Assembly: GCA_964371035.1 (NCBI GenBank)
Contig: CAYJLG010000001.1
Coordinates: forward strand, 62,001 to 126,000
Origin: UBA1535 sp964371035
Lineage (GTDB): Bacteria > Bacillota > Clostridia > Tissierellales > Sedimentibacteraceae
Direction: 5' to 3'
Length of the DNA stretch: 64,000 nt
A program made the translations under genes and the position numbers. Within the stretch, counting starts at the first letter, position 1. The number at the start of each line of letters is the position of its first letter. A model generated the notes under the pieces. It saw only the letters and a list, made by a program, of their open reading frames with translations, made no database searches and was not told the origin of the DNA. Positions 8,410 to 15,942 of this stretch are shown here, in pieces.

Positions 8410-9672
8410 TTATAAAAGTTTTTCTAAAATAGACTGTAATTCAGTATGTTTTTTTATGTTTCCAGCAAAGACAGCAGACAAATTTTCTTTATTAAATATT
8501 GTCTTGCTTATTTCAATTACATCTTCGATCTTAACTTTATTAATCCTTTCAACAACTTCTTCTGTCGTAAGTATTTCATTATGAAGCAATTCTCTTCTTC
8601 CGATTGAAGACATTCTGCTTGAAGTATTTTCTAAACCTAATAGGAAATTACTTTTTATTTGTTGTTTCGCTCTATTAAATTCTTTAGTTGAAATTTTACC
8701 ACTTTTCATGTTTTCGGCTTCGTTTAATATTGTTACTACAGTTTCTTCCAAATTTTCATATGCTAGACCCGCATAAATACCAAACAATCCTGCCTTAGAA
8801 TAGTTAGAGTTAAATGAATAAATAGAATACACTAATCCTCTTTTTTCTCTAACTTCTTGAAACAGTTTTGAACTCATAGATCCACCAAAGATACTATTCA
8901 TAATCATCAATGGATAATAGAGTTCACTATATCTATCGATAGTTTTTGTACCTATGCATAAGTGCAATTGTTCAATATCTTTATATACTCCTATTATTTC
9001 TCTTGAAAAGCTACTATCTTCAATTATATCTTTATCAGATTCAATTTTCCAATCTTCATAACGTTCTTTTAATAAAGAAAATAGATATTCTTCATCAAAA
9101 TTGCCAGCTACTGAAATAACAGTGTTTTCAGGCGTGTATTTTTGTTTCATATATTTTAATATTTTATCTTTATTATATGATGTTAAATTTTCTTCTGTAC
9201 CTAAGATTGGATAAGCTAAATTGCTGTTTATAAACACAGATTCAGCTAATTTATCATGTACGACATCTTCGGGTGAATCTTCGTACATCTTGATTTCTTC
9301 TATAACAACAGAGATTTCTTTTTTAATTTCTTCTTCATCAAAATTAGAATTAAAAAACATATCAGATAAAATATCGACTGCTTCAAAAAGATTTTCATCT
9401 AGAACTTTAATATAGAAACACGTGCATTCTTTACTTGTAAATGCATTCATTTGACCACCTATATTATCAGTTTCTTCAGCAATTTCATTGGCTGTTCTTT
9501 TATTTGTGCCTTTAAACAACATATGCTCAATAAAATGTGACATTCCGTTTGTTTCTTCATTCTCGTTAACAGAACCTACATTTAGCCAAATACCAAATGA
9601 AACTGATTTCACATAATCAATCTTTTCAGTAACTACTCTAAGTCCGTTATTAAAAGTATGTTTTTTTGTCAT
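8410..9672 (-). CDS. M16 family zinc metallopeptidase
   Basis: Single-module pitrilysin/insulinase-type peptidase (YmxG/PqqL-like, 420 aa). The inverted zinc motif HxxEH is HFIEH in GMSHFIEHMLFKGT; the distal glutamate lies in the EEIKMYEDSPED region. A Gly-rich FGGSMSSKLFQEVREKRGL and the conserved C-terminal half follow. Members commonly follow pnp in Firmicutes, as here. The physiological substrate is unknown. A leader that can fold (9703-9761) precedes it. Confidence 0.9.
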   Translation of the reverse strand: MTKKHTFNNGLRVVTEKIDYVKSVSFGIWLNVGSVNENEETNGMSHFIEHMLFKGTNKRTANEIAEETDNIGGQMNAFTSKECTCFYIKVLDENLFEAVDILSDMFFNSNFDEEEIKKEISVVIEEIKMYEDSPEDVVHDKLAESVFINSNLAYPILGTEENLTSYNKDKILKYMKQKYTPENTVISVAGNFDEEYLFSLLKERYEDWKIESDKDIIEDSSFSREIIGVYKDIEQLHLCIGTKTIDRYSELYYPLMIMNSIFGGSMSSKLFQEVREKRGLVYSIYSFNSNYSKAGLFGIYAGLAYENLEETVVTILNEAENMKSGKISTKEFNRAKQQIKSNFLLGLENTSSRMSSIGRRELLHNEILTTEEVVERINKVKIEDVIEISKTIFNKENLSAVFAGNIKKHTELQSILEKLL

Positions 9673-9702
9673 TTTACCTCCTGTAAAATATCCAAATGTA
9701 AA

Positions 9703-9761
9703 TACGCCGTTAATTCAAGCGTGTATTCCAAACAGCTACACATTGAAAGTAAATCGGCGTA
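9703..9761 (-). other. Structured leader candidate upstream of the M16 peptidase
   Basis: On the minus strand TACGCCG and CGGCGTA (7 bp, unusually GC-rich for this genome) close a 59-nt element. Inside, TTCAA/TTGAA and GTGTA/TACAC form a two-part stem separated by a 2x2 internal loop. No T run follows, so it does not look like a terminator. It ends 30 nt before the start codon. Function unknown. Confidence 0.4.
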
Positions 9762-9788
9762 TAAATTAGAATTTCAAATAAATCTAGA

Positions 9789-9822
9789 CAAGCTCTCTTG
9801 TATATATTAACTTGAGAGCTTG
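9789..9822 (-). terminator. Hairpin after pnp, weak terminator or processing site
   Basis: CAAGCTCTC/GAGAGCTTG (9 bp) lies 18 nt downstream of the pnp stop. There is no clear T tract, so read-through into the M16-dut genes is plausible. Confidence 0.45.
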
Positions 9823-9839
9823 CATTATGAATGATTAAA

Positions 9840-11930
9840 TTATTTTTCTTCTTGAGTTACAGCTAAGTCAGTTCTTACTAGATTGACTCTACCTTGTTGA
9901 TCTATTTCTGCAACTTTAACAGAGATTTCATCTCCAATAGAAAGCACATCTTCAACTTTCTTTATCCTCTTATCAGAAATTTTTGAGATATGAAGTAGTC
10001 CATCTTTGCCATCTTCAAGCTCAACAAATGCTCCAAAAGTAGTTATTCTAACAACTTTTCCTAAATAAACTTCGCCTACTTCAATTTCTTTAACAATTTT
10101 TTCAATAAGTTTCTTAGCTGCATTTCCTCTTTCAGGGTTTTCAGCTGCTATAAATACAGTACCATCATCTTCGATATCTATTTTTACACCAGTTTCATCA
10201 ATGATTTTATTAATAACTTTTCCGCCTGATCCAATAACATCACGTATTTTGTCAGGTTTAATCTTCATTATAATAATTTTTGGCGCATACATTGACAATT
10301 CTTCGCGAGGTTCATCTATACAAGCAACCATTTTTCCAAGTATATGAAGTCTACCTACTCTTGCTCTTTCTAAAGCATGTTCGAGTATTTTTCTATCAAT
10401 ACCATTAATTTTAATATCCATTTGAATAGCAGTAATACCTTCTTGAGTTCCAGCAACTTTAAAGTCCATATCACCTAAAAAGTCTTCCATTCCTTGTATG
10501 TCAGAAAGAACTACAACATTGTCACCTTCTTTAACTAGACCCATTGCAATTCCAGCTACAGGAGATTTAATTGGAACACCAGCATCCATAAGTGATAAAG
10601 TAGAACCACAAACACTAGCTTGAGAAGTAGAGCCATTTGAGCTTAATACCTCAGATACAAGTCTGATCGTGTATGGGAATACCTCTTTTGAAGGAATTAC
10701 TGGCACTAATGCTCTTTCAGCTAAAGCGCCATGTCCTATCTCTCTTCTTCCAGGTCCTCTAGAAGGTCTAGCCTCACCGACACTGTAAGAAGGGAAATTA
10801 TAATGATGCATATATCTTTTTGATTCTTCTTCAGATAAACCATCAAGAATCTGTTCATCACTTATTGGTCCTAATGTCGTAACTGTCAAAACTTGAGTTT
10901 GACCTCTAGTGAAAAGACCAGAACCATGTGTTCTTGGCAACAACCCGACTTCACAAGTGATAGGTCTGATTTCATCAATAGCTCTGTTATCAGGTCTAAT
11001 GCCTCTTAATAAAATATTTTCTCTAACTTTTTCTTTAACAATTTTGTAAGACGCATCGTCGATATCCATTTTATTTTCAGGATATTTTTCAATAAATACT
11101 TCTTTAATTTCAGCTTTTAAACTGTCTATTTTTTCTTGTCTAGTAAGTTTATCAGGTTCAATTATAGCTTCGTTAATTTTGTCTTTTGAAAACTCAATAA
11201 TTTCTTCTTTAATTGATGGATCACAAGCAAATGCAGAGTATTCAGATTTTTCAACGCCTACTTCTTCAACTATTTGTTCGATGAATTCACAGATTTTTTT
11301 GATTTCATCATGTGCAAACATAATAGCTTCAAGCATCACGCTCTCAGAAACTTCATTTGCACCCGCCTCAACCATCATAATAGCTTCTTTAGTACCTGCT
11401 ACAGTAAGATGTAATTGAGTAACTTCTCTTTGTGCACAATCAGGATTTAGTATGAATTTGTCATCTATCAAACCAACAGTAACCGCACCTGTAGGTCCTA
11501 AGAAAGGCAAATCAGAAATTGATAATGCAATTGATGAACCAATCATTCCTGCGATTTCAGGAGTAGAATCGATATCCATAGACAAAACTGTAACAGTAAC
11601 AGTTACATCATTTCTATAACCTTTAGGAAATAAAGGTCTTACTGGTCTATCTATTAACCTTGAAGTTAAAATTGCTCTTTCTGAAGGTCTACCTTCTCTT
11701 TTAATAAAACCGCCTGGAATCTTTCCAGCAGCATATAGTTTTTCTTCGTAATCAACGCTTAGTGGAAAAAAGTCTATTCCATCTCTTGGAGAAGCTGAAG
11801 CAGCTACGTTTGCCATTATTACAGTATCTCCGTACTGGATAAGACACGAACCTCTTGCTAATTCAGAAATTTTTCCTATAGTAACTTTAAGTTCTTTTCC
11901 GTCTAACATATACTTAAAAATCTTTTCCAT
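9840..11930 (-). CDS. pnp: Polyribonucleotide nucleotidyltransferase (PNPase)
   Basis: Phosphorolytic 3'-5' exoribonuclease of RNA decay. It is 696 aa, a normal length. Two RNase PH domains flank an alpha-helical linker; the second has GTSDEQ-like surroundings and PGRREIGHGALAERAL with the catalytic-site region MDAGVPIKSPVAGIAMGL. A C-terminal KH domain (VIGSGGKVINKIIDETG) and S1 domain (VGEVYLGKVVRITTFGAFVEL) follow. It lies downstream of rpsO, the usual order, with a strong hairpin (12077-12097) between them. Confidence 0.98.
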   Translation of the reverse strand: MEKIFKYMLDGKELKVTIGKISELARGSCLIQYGDTVIMANVAASASPRDGIDFFPLSVDYEEKLYAAGKIPGGFIKREGRPSERAILTSRLIDRPVRPLFPKGYRNDVTVTVTVLSMDIDSTPEIAGMIGSSIALSISDLPFLGPTGAVTVGLIDDKFILNPDCAQREVTQLHLTVAGTKEAIMMVEAGANEVSESVMLEAIMFAHDEIKKICEFIEQIVEEVGVEKSEYSAFACDPSIKEEIIEFSKDKINEAIIEPDKLTRQEKIDSLKAEIKEVFIEKYPENKMDIDDASYKIVKEKVRENILLRGIRPDNRAIDEIRPITCEVGLLPRTHGSGLFTRGQTQVLTVTTLGPISDEQILDGLSEEESKRYMHHYNFPSYSVGEARPSRGPGRREIGHGALAERALVPVIPSKEVFPYTIRLVSEVLSSNGSTSQASVCGSTLSLMDAGVPIKSPVAGIAMGLVKEGDNVVVLSDIQGMEDFLGDMDFKVAGTQEGITAIQMDIKINGIDRKILEHALERARVGRLHILGKMVACIDEPREELSMYAPKIIIMKIKPDKIRDVIGSGGKVINKIIDETGVKIDIEDDGTVFIAAENPERGNAAKKLIEKIVKEIEVGEVYLGKVVRITTFGAFVELEDGKDGLLHISKISDKRIKKVEDVLSIGDEISVKVAEIDQQGRVNLVRTDLAVTQEEK

Positions 11931-12076
11931 TTGTTCCTCCTATTTTTTTCTTATAATAAAATATATATCATTAAAATTTAAATTTAGTATTAAGAGATTA
12001 AAAAAATTAAAACTGACAATAAATAATCTAAATAAAAAGTTTAAGTGATTTCATAAAACTAAAGTAATGTAAAATA

Positions 12077-12097
12077 AAGCGGGAGAAACTCCCGCTT
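12077..12097 (-). terminator. Intrinsic terminator after rpsO
   Basis: AAGCGGGAG-TTT-CTCCCGCTT (9-bp GC-rich stem, 3-nt loop) starts 8 nt after the rpsO stop and is followed by TATTTTA. It probably separates rpsO from pnp or attenuates read-through. Confidence 0.8.
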
Positions 12098-12104
12098 CGA
12101 AAGA

Positions 12105-12383
12105 TTATCTTCTTAATCCAAGTCTTGATATGATACTTCTGTATCTTTCTATATCATTGTTCTTTAAATAGTTTAAGAATCCTCTTCTTTGACCAACCAT
12201 CATTAATAATCCTCTTCTTGAGTGGTGATCTTTTTTGTTGCTTTGCAAGTGTGTAGTTAAGTTGTTAATTCTGTGTGTAAGAATAGCTATTTGAACTTCC
12301 GGTGAACCCGTATCATTATCGCTCAATCTGTACTCTTCGATTATTGCTTGCTTTTGTTCTTTTGTTATTGCTCCTCTTGACAT
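12105..12383 (-). CDS. rpsO: 30S ribosomal protein S15
   Basis: Primary 16S rRNA-binding protein of the 30S platform. It is 92 aa including the initiator Met, slightly longer than the usual 89. Family signatures TGSPEVQIAILTHRINNLT and HSRRGLLMMVGQRRGFLNYL are intact. It has a GGAGG site upstream and its own promoter just past ribF. The roughly 90-nt leader contains inverted segments (ACCT...AGGT, AAC...GTT) that could serve S15 autoregulation, but I did not match a known S15-binding motif. Confidence 0.97.
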   Translation of the reverse strand: MSRGAITKEQKQAIIEEYRLSDNDTGSPEVQIAILTHRINNLTTHLQSNKKDHHSRRGLLMMVGQRRGFLNYLKNNDIERYRSIISRLGLRR

Positions 12384-12476
12384 TTAATTGTCCTCCATTA
12401 AAATAAATTATTTCACCTATAACCCATGTTAAGCGTTGAGGTATCGCAAAACATAGACTAAGGAAACTCACACGAT

Positions 12477-12505
12477 ATTGTAACACATAAAAAAACATTT
12501 GTAAA
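12477..12505 (-). promoter_or_regulatory. Promoter of rpsO
   Basis: TTTACA (12505-12500), 17-bp spacer, TACAAT (12482-12477) immediately after the ribF stop, giving a leader of about 90 nt before the rpsO ATG. Confidence 0.7.
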
Positions 12506-12507
12506 TA

Positions 12508-13257
12508 CTAATTGTTTAAAAAAACAATATTTTCTGTCATTTTTATATCTTTAGGAAAATTTAAAAAAATTCTATTATTTTTATTTTCTATCAATACATT
12601 AGTTTTATAATTATTGATTAAAACTTCATATTCTCCATCTATTGGAAAAGTCAAATTGCAATTTTCATTAACAGTAAATTTATTATTACAAATTTTAATT
12701 AGATCTTCGTAATATATAGTATAATTATTTGTTAAAAGGTTATTAACTTTATCAAAATTGCCTTTTTTTATGTAGTTTCTAATGATGCTACTACTTACGT
12801 CGTCACCATCATTATCTTTAATTTTGTTTAAAATGCTAACTTTATAACCAAATTCTTTAGAATGAATTTTCAAAGTATCTGTATTGCCAAAAGCATATCT
12901 TCCAAACCTAAAGTTATATCCAACTACAACATGTTTAACATCATATTTTTCAACTAAAATTTTTTCAATAAACTCTAACGGAGTATACTTTGAAACAACT
13001 TCATCTAAATCAATGCAACATACATTACAAACATTATATTTTCTAAGCAATTCCATTTTTTTATCAAAACTCATTATATAGTTTGTATTGGCTGAGTTTT
13101 TCTTAACCGAAGTATCTGTGAAATTAAAAGTTAGAATCATACTATTTAAATCTGAAAACTTACTAATTTCGATCATTTCTCTAATCAAAGTATCGTGCCC
13201 AATATGGATACCATCAAAATTTCCTATTGCAATACAAGAGTTAGTGTATAAAGACAT
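12508..13257 (-). CDS. ribF: FAD synthase-type RibF lacking a recognisable riboflavin kinase domain
   Basis: Normal bacterial RibF (about 310 aa) has an N-terminal FMN adenylyltransferase and a C-terminal riboflavin kinase. Here only 249 aa are present. The adenylyltransferase half is convincing: GNFDGIHIGH (nucleotidyltransferase HxGH), VVGYNFRFGRYAFGN and VSSSIIRNYIKKG. The remaining about 75 residues are Asn-rich and lack the kinase signature (a GxKLGFPTAN-like loop); a faint FPIDGEYEVLINN may be a relic of the kinase barrel. It sits directly after truB in the standard place. Prediction: makes FAD from FMN only. Confidence 0.8.
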   Translation of the reverse strand: MSLYTNSCIAIGNFDGIHIGHDTLIREMIEISKFSDLNSMILTFNFTDTSVKKNSANTNYIMSFDKKMELLRKYNVCNVCCIDLDEVVSKYTPLEFIEKILVEKYDVKHVVVGYNFRFGRYAFGNTDTLKIHSKEFGYKVSILNKIKDNDGDDVSSSIIRNYIKKGNFDKVNNLLTNNYTIYYEDLIKICNNKFTVNENCNLTFPIDGEYEVLINNYKTNVLIENKNNRIFLNFPKDIKMTENIVFLNN

Positions 13258-13277
13258 CTTTTCACCCGTATATAAGT

Positions 13278-14222
13278 TTATTTTTTATCGCTAAGAGTTG
13301 TAACTAGCATAGTGTCAATCTTTACAACATGTGTTGTGCCATTAAGAACCATATTCTTTTTTAAATGTGATGATTTGTTAAAATCAAAGATTTCATGACC
13401 AGTCCCAATTATCATATCTTTACAATAAATATAAAATTTTTCTGGAAGCTCTTCATCTGAAAGATATAATACTTCGTTTCCTACTAAAAGTTTTTCATAA
13501 TGTATTTCATCAATAATAATCTTTTTCATAGGAACCACTACGTCTATAGGAATAAAAACATTTTTAATATTACCCAATAAAACAGAAGATTTCAAATCTT
13601 CTAAAGTAATAGCATCTTCAATTTTCAGACCTTTTGCTTCTGTTCTTATAAGAATCCCCATGTGTGATGGTATTCCTAATTTTATGCCGATATCATGGCA
13701 TAACGTTCGCATATAAGTTCCTTTTGAACATTTAACTTTAAATAGCACACTATTATCTGAAATTTTAATGATATCTAAGCTTTTAATATGAGCTTCTCTA
13801 GCTTCTTTTTCAATAAAGATGTCTTGTCTAGCATATTCATATAGCTTTTTTCCATTAAATTTAACTGCAGAATATGCAGGAGGTATCTGTTTGATACATC
13901 CAACAAAAGAGTTTATGACAGAAATCAAATAATCACAATCAATATTAAAGTTTGTTAATTCTTCTATCGTAGTTCCATAAGAATCTTGAGTATCAGTGCT
14001 TTTACCTAATCTTAATTCACATAAATATTCTTTATCTGAATTGATGAGAATATCACTAATTTTAGTTGCTTTTCCAACACAAATGGGAAGCACACCAGAA
14101 ACATTAGGATCTAATGTACCTGCATGTCCAACCTTTTTTAATCCTAGAGTTCTTCTAACAAAGCTCACAACATCATGTGAACTCATACCTGTAGGTTTTA
14201 GTATATTTAATATGCCATTCAT
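13278..14222 (-). CDS. truB: tRNA pseudouridine(55) synthase TruB
   Basis: Makes pseudouridine 55 in the T-loop of tRNAs. It is 314 aa. Family motifs are GILNILKPTGMSSHDVV at the start, KKVGHAGTLDPNVSGVLPIC with the catalytic Asp in GTLDP, and IPPAYSAVKFNGKKLYEYAR. The C-terminal PUA-like part is short. It lies between nrnA and ribF (24 and 20 nt gaps) in the rimP-ribF cluster. Confidence 0.96.
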   Translation of the reverse strand: MNGILNILKPTGMSSHDVVSFVRRTLGLKKVGHAGTLDPNVSGVLPICVGKATKISDILINSDKEYLCELRLGKSTDTQDSYGTTIEELTNFNIDCDYLISVINSFVGCIKQIPPAYSAVKFNGKKLYEYARQDIFIEKEAREAHIKSLDIIKISDNSVLFKVKCSKGTYMRTLCHDIGIKLGIPSHMGILIRTEAKGLKIEDAITLEDLKSSVLLGNIKNVFIPIDVVVPMKKIIIDEIHYEKLLVGNEVLYLSDEELPEKFYIYCKDMIIGTGHEIFDFNKSSHLKKNMVLNGTTHVVKIDTMLVTTLSDKK

Positions 14223-14246
14223 AAAAAACTTCCATTCAATAATATA

Positions 14247-15224
14247 TTAATTGAAACAATCATTCAAAATTTCAATTAATTTTGATTCAGCTTCATCCAA
14301 ACTCATTTCTAATTGAAATCCAGCAGCTCGTTTATGACCGCCACCACCTAATTTTTGAGCTATTTCAGAAACATCAAACTTGTTTTTAGATCTCAAACTT
14401 ACCTTAGTACTATTTGAACTATACTCTTTTAACACACAAGATATTTCAACTTCGTTGATTTCTCTCATAAATTCTACTACACCTTGAATATCATTTAGTC
14501 TTATGTCATTTCTTTTAACTATATCTTGTGTTATTTTTGACAAAGCAAATTTGTTATCATAATAAAAGTTAATAGAAGAAATACATTCAATATAAGCTTT
14601 CATTACATCAACAGGCGTAGAAGCATACAACCTATTTGTGATGCTAGTAGTATCAATGCCTAGTTCCAATAGTTTAGCAGCAACGATATGTGTATTTGAC
14701 GATGTCGAAGAATATATGAAGTTACCAGTATCAGTTACTATCGCTACATATAAACAGTCAGCCATAAACAGTGTAATATCCACATTACCTATGGCCAAAA
14801 TTTCATATAACAATTCTCCTGTAGAACTAATTTCTGGGTAAACAATATTTAAATCAGCAAAGCCAGTATTTGTTTTATGATGATCTATGCATATTGTTTT
14901 TTTGGCATTTAAAACAACACACTTGTTTATTCCTAGTCTATCATCATCTCCACAGTCTAATACAATAGTTAAATCAAATTCTTCTGTATTTGAACCAGAA
15001 AATTCTATTGCATTTGACAAATAATAAGTATAGTTGAATGGTATGTCTCCATCAAATGCAACACAAACATCTTTTTTTAGATTGTTTTTAACATAATCAT
15101 ATAAGGCCATTACAGAGCCAATACAATCACCATCAGGTGAAATGTGCCCAACTAAACAAATTTTATCGGCATTTTTAATATATTCAAATAATTCATAAAC
15201 TTTACTCTTCGATATCTTGCTCAT
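14247..15224 (-). CDS. nrnA: DHH-family oligoribonuclease/pAp phosphatase (NrnA type)
   Basis: Degrades nanoRNAs and probably 3'-phosphoadenosine 5'-phosphate. It is 325 aa. Motifs: GHISPDGDCIGS (motif I, DxD), LDCGDDDRLG, the DHH motif in ICIDHHKTN, and the DHHA1 motif KLGGGGHKRAAGFQ near the end. Its ATG lies inside the 3' end of rbfA (23-nt overlap), a sign of coupling. It occupies the usual Firmicute position between rbfA and truB. Confidence 0.93.
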   Translation of the reverse strand: MSKISKSKVYELFEYIKNADKICLVGHISPDGDCIGSVMALYDYVKNNLKKDVCVAFDGDIPFNYTYYLSNAIEFSGSNTEEFDLTIVLDCGDDDRLGINKCVVLNAKKTICIDHHKTNTGFADLNIVYPEISSTGELLYEILAIGNVDITLFMADCLYVAIVTDTGNFIYSSTSSNTHIVAAKLLELGIDTTSITNRLYASTPVDVMKAYIECISSINFYYDNKFALSKITQDIVKRNDIRLNDIQGVVEFMREINEVEISCVLKEYSSNSTKVSLRSKNKFDVSEIAQKLGGGGHKRAAGFQLEMSLDEAESKLIEILNDCFN

Positions 15225-15576
15225 TTTTCACACCACTGTCTTGTTTTATAACTTCATCAATTAAATTTCCAATATAAATTCCATTTTCAATCGAAAAATC
15301 TTTTTCAAAAAATAATTCAGGAACAGTTCTGATTTTCATTTTTTTACTTAATTCTCTTCTTATAAAGCCTTTAGCTTTGTTTAATGCTTCTATCGTAGGA
15401 TCACTTTCGCCGTAAATAGAAACATAAACTTTAGCAGTTTTTAAATCTTCAGTGATGTTAATATCTGAAATACTAAGCATATCAGATATTCTAGGATCTT
15501 TAACATCTCTTTTTATTATGTCAGAAATGATTTTTCTCATTTCTCCATTTAATCTGTTATTTCTTTTAACAGACAT
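15202..15576 (-). CDS. rbfA: 30S ribosome-binding factor RbfA
   Basis: Cold-shock and assembly factor that helps mature 16S rRNA 5' end. It is 124 aa from the ATG at 15576; a TTG at 15585 is an alternative 3 codons upstream. Seen: IISDIIKRDVKDPRI and SISDINITEDLKTAKVYVS, typical of the type-II KH fold. It is normally next to infB; here a 247-bp repeat has been inserted between them. Confidence 0.95.
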   Translation of the reverse strand: MSVKRNNRLNGEMRKIISDIIKRDVKDPRISDMLSISDINITEDLKTAKVYVSIYGESDPTIEALNKAKGFIRRELSKKMKIRTVPELFFEKDFSIENGIYIGNLIDEVIKQDSGVKNEQDIEE

Positions 15577-15625
15577 ACTTATCAACTCACTTCCATAAAT
15601 ACATCATAAGCAAAGGATAAGAATT

Positions 15626-15872
15626 GTTACTATTCACAGTTAACATATGTACCCCAAAGGAAAAAAATAAAATCTGTCGCTGGTACTTCAATTGGGAAGT
15701 TGTATGTGGTAGTTTTATTCGCAAAGTCATAACGCAGTATATTTTGGGGGCTAAGCCAAAGATGACTAAAACGCTCATAAAACTATCACACAACTTAATC
15801 CAATCTCCATAAGGCTTCCATATTTTATTATTTTTTCCTTATTAACACCATAATTCGACTGTGAGTAGTAAC
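15626..15872 (+). mobile_element. 247-bp MITE-like repeat, copy A
   Basis: It starts GTTACTATTCACAGT and ends with the near-perfect inverted copy (ACTGTGAGTAGTAAC; 14 of 15 match). It is flanked by TAAGAATT and TAACAATT (7 of 8), a likely 8-bp target duplication. It is over 90% identical by eye to copy B at 38896, also 247 bp. No transposase; an open frame of 68 codons (15587-15793, minus) runs through it but changes frame between copies. It fills the 366-bp gap between infB and rbfA. Confidence 0.85.
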
Positions 15873-15942
15873 TAACAATTATGCATAAATCAAATTAATA
15901 TTATTGATCTAAAATAATTGCTATTCCTAACTTAATCATATA

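Noticed and set aside
15587..15793. 68-codon minus-strand ORF within repeat copy A (a related 71-codon frame lies at 38955-39170)
   Set aside because: The similar peptide core is due to the repeat itself. The frames differ at both ends after small indels and have no ribosome-binding site, so I see no evidence of coding.
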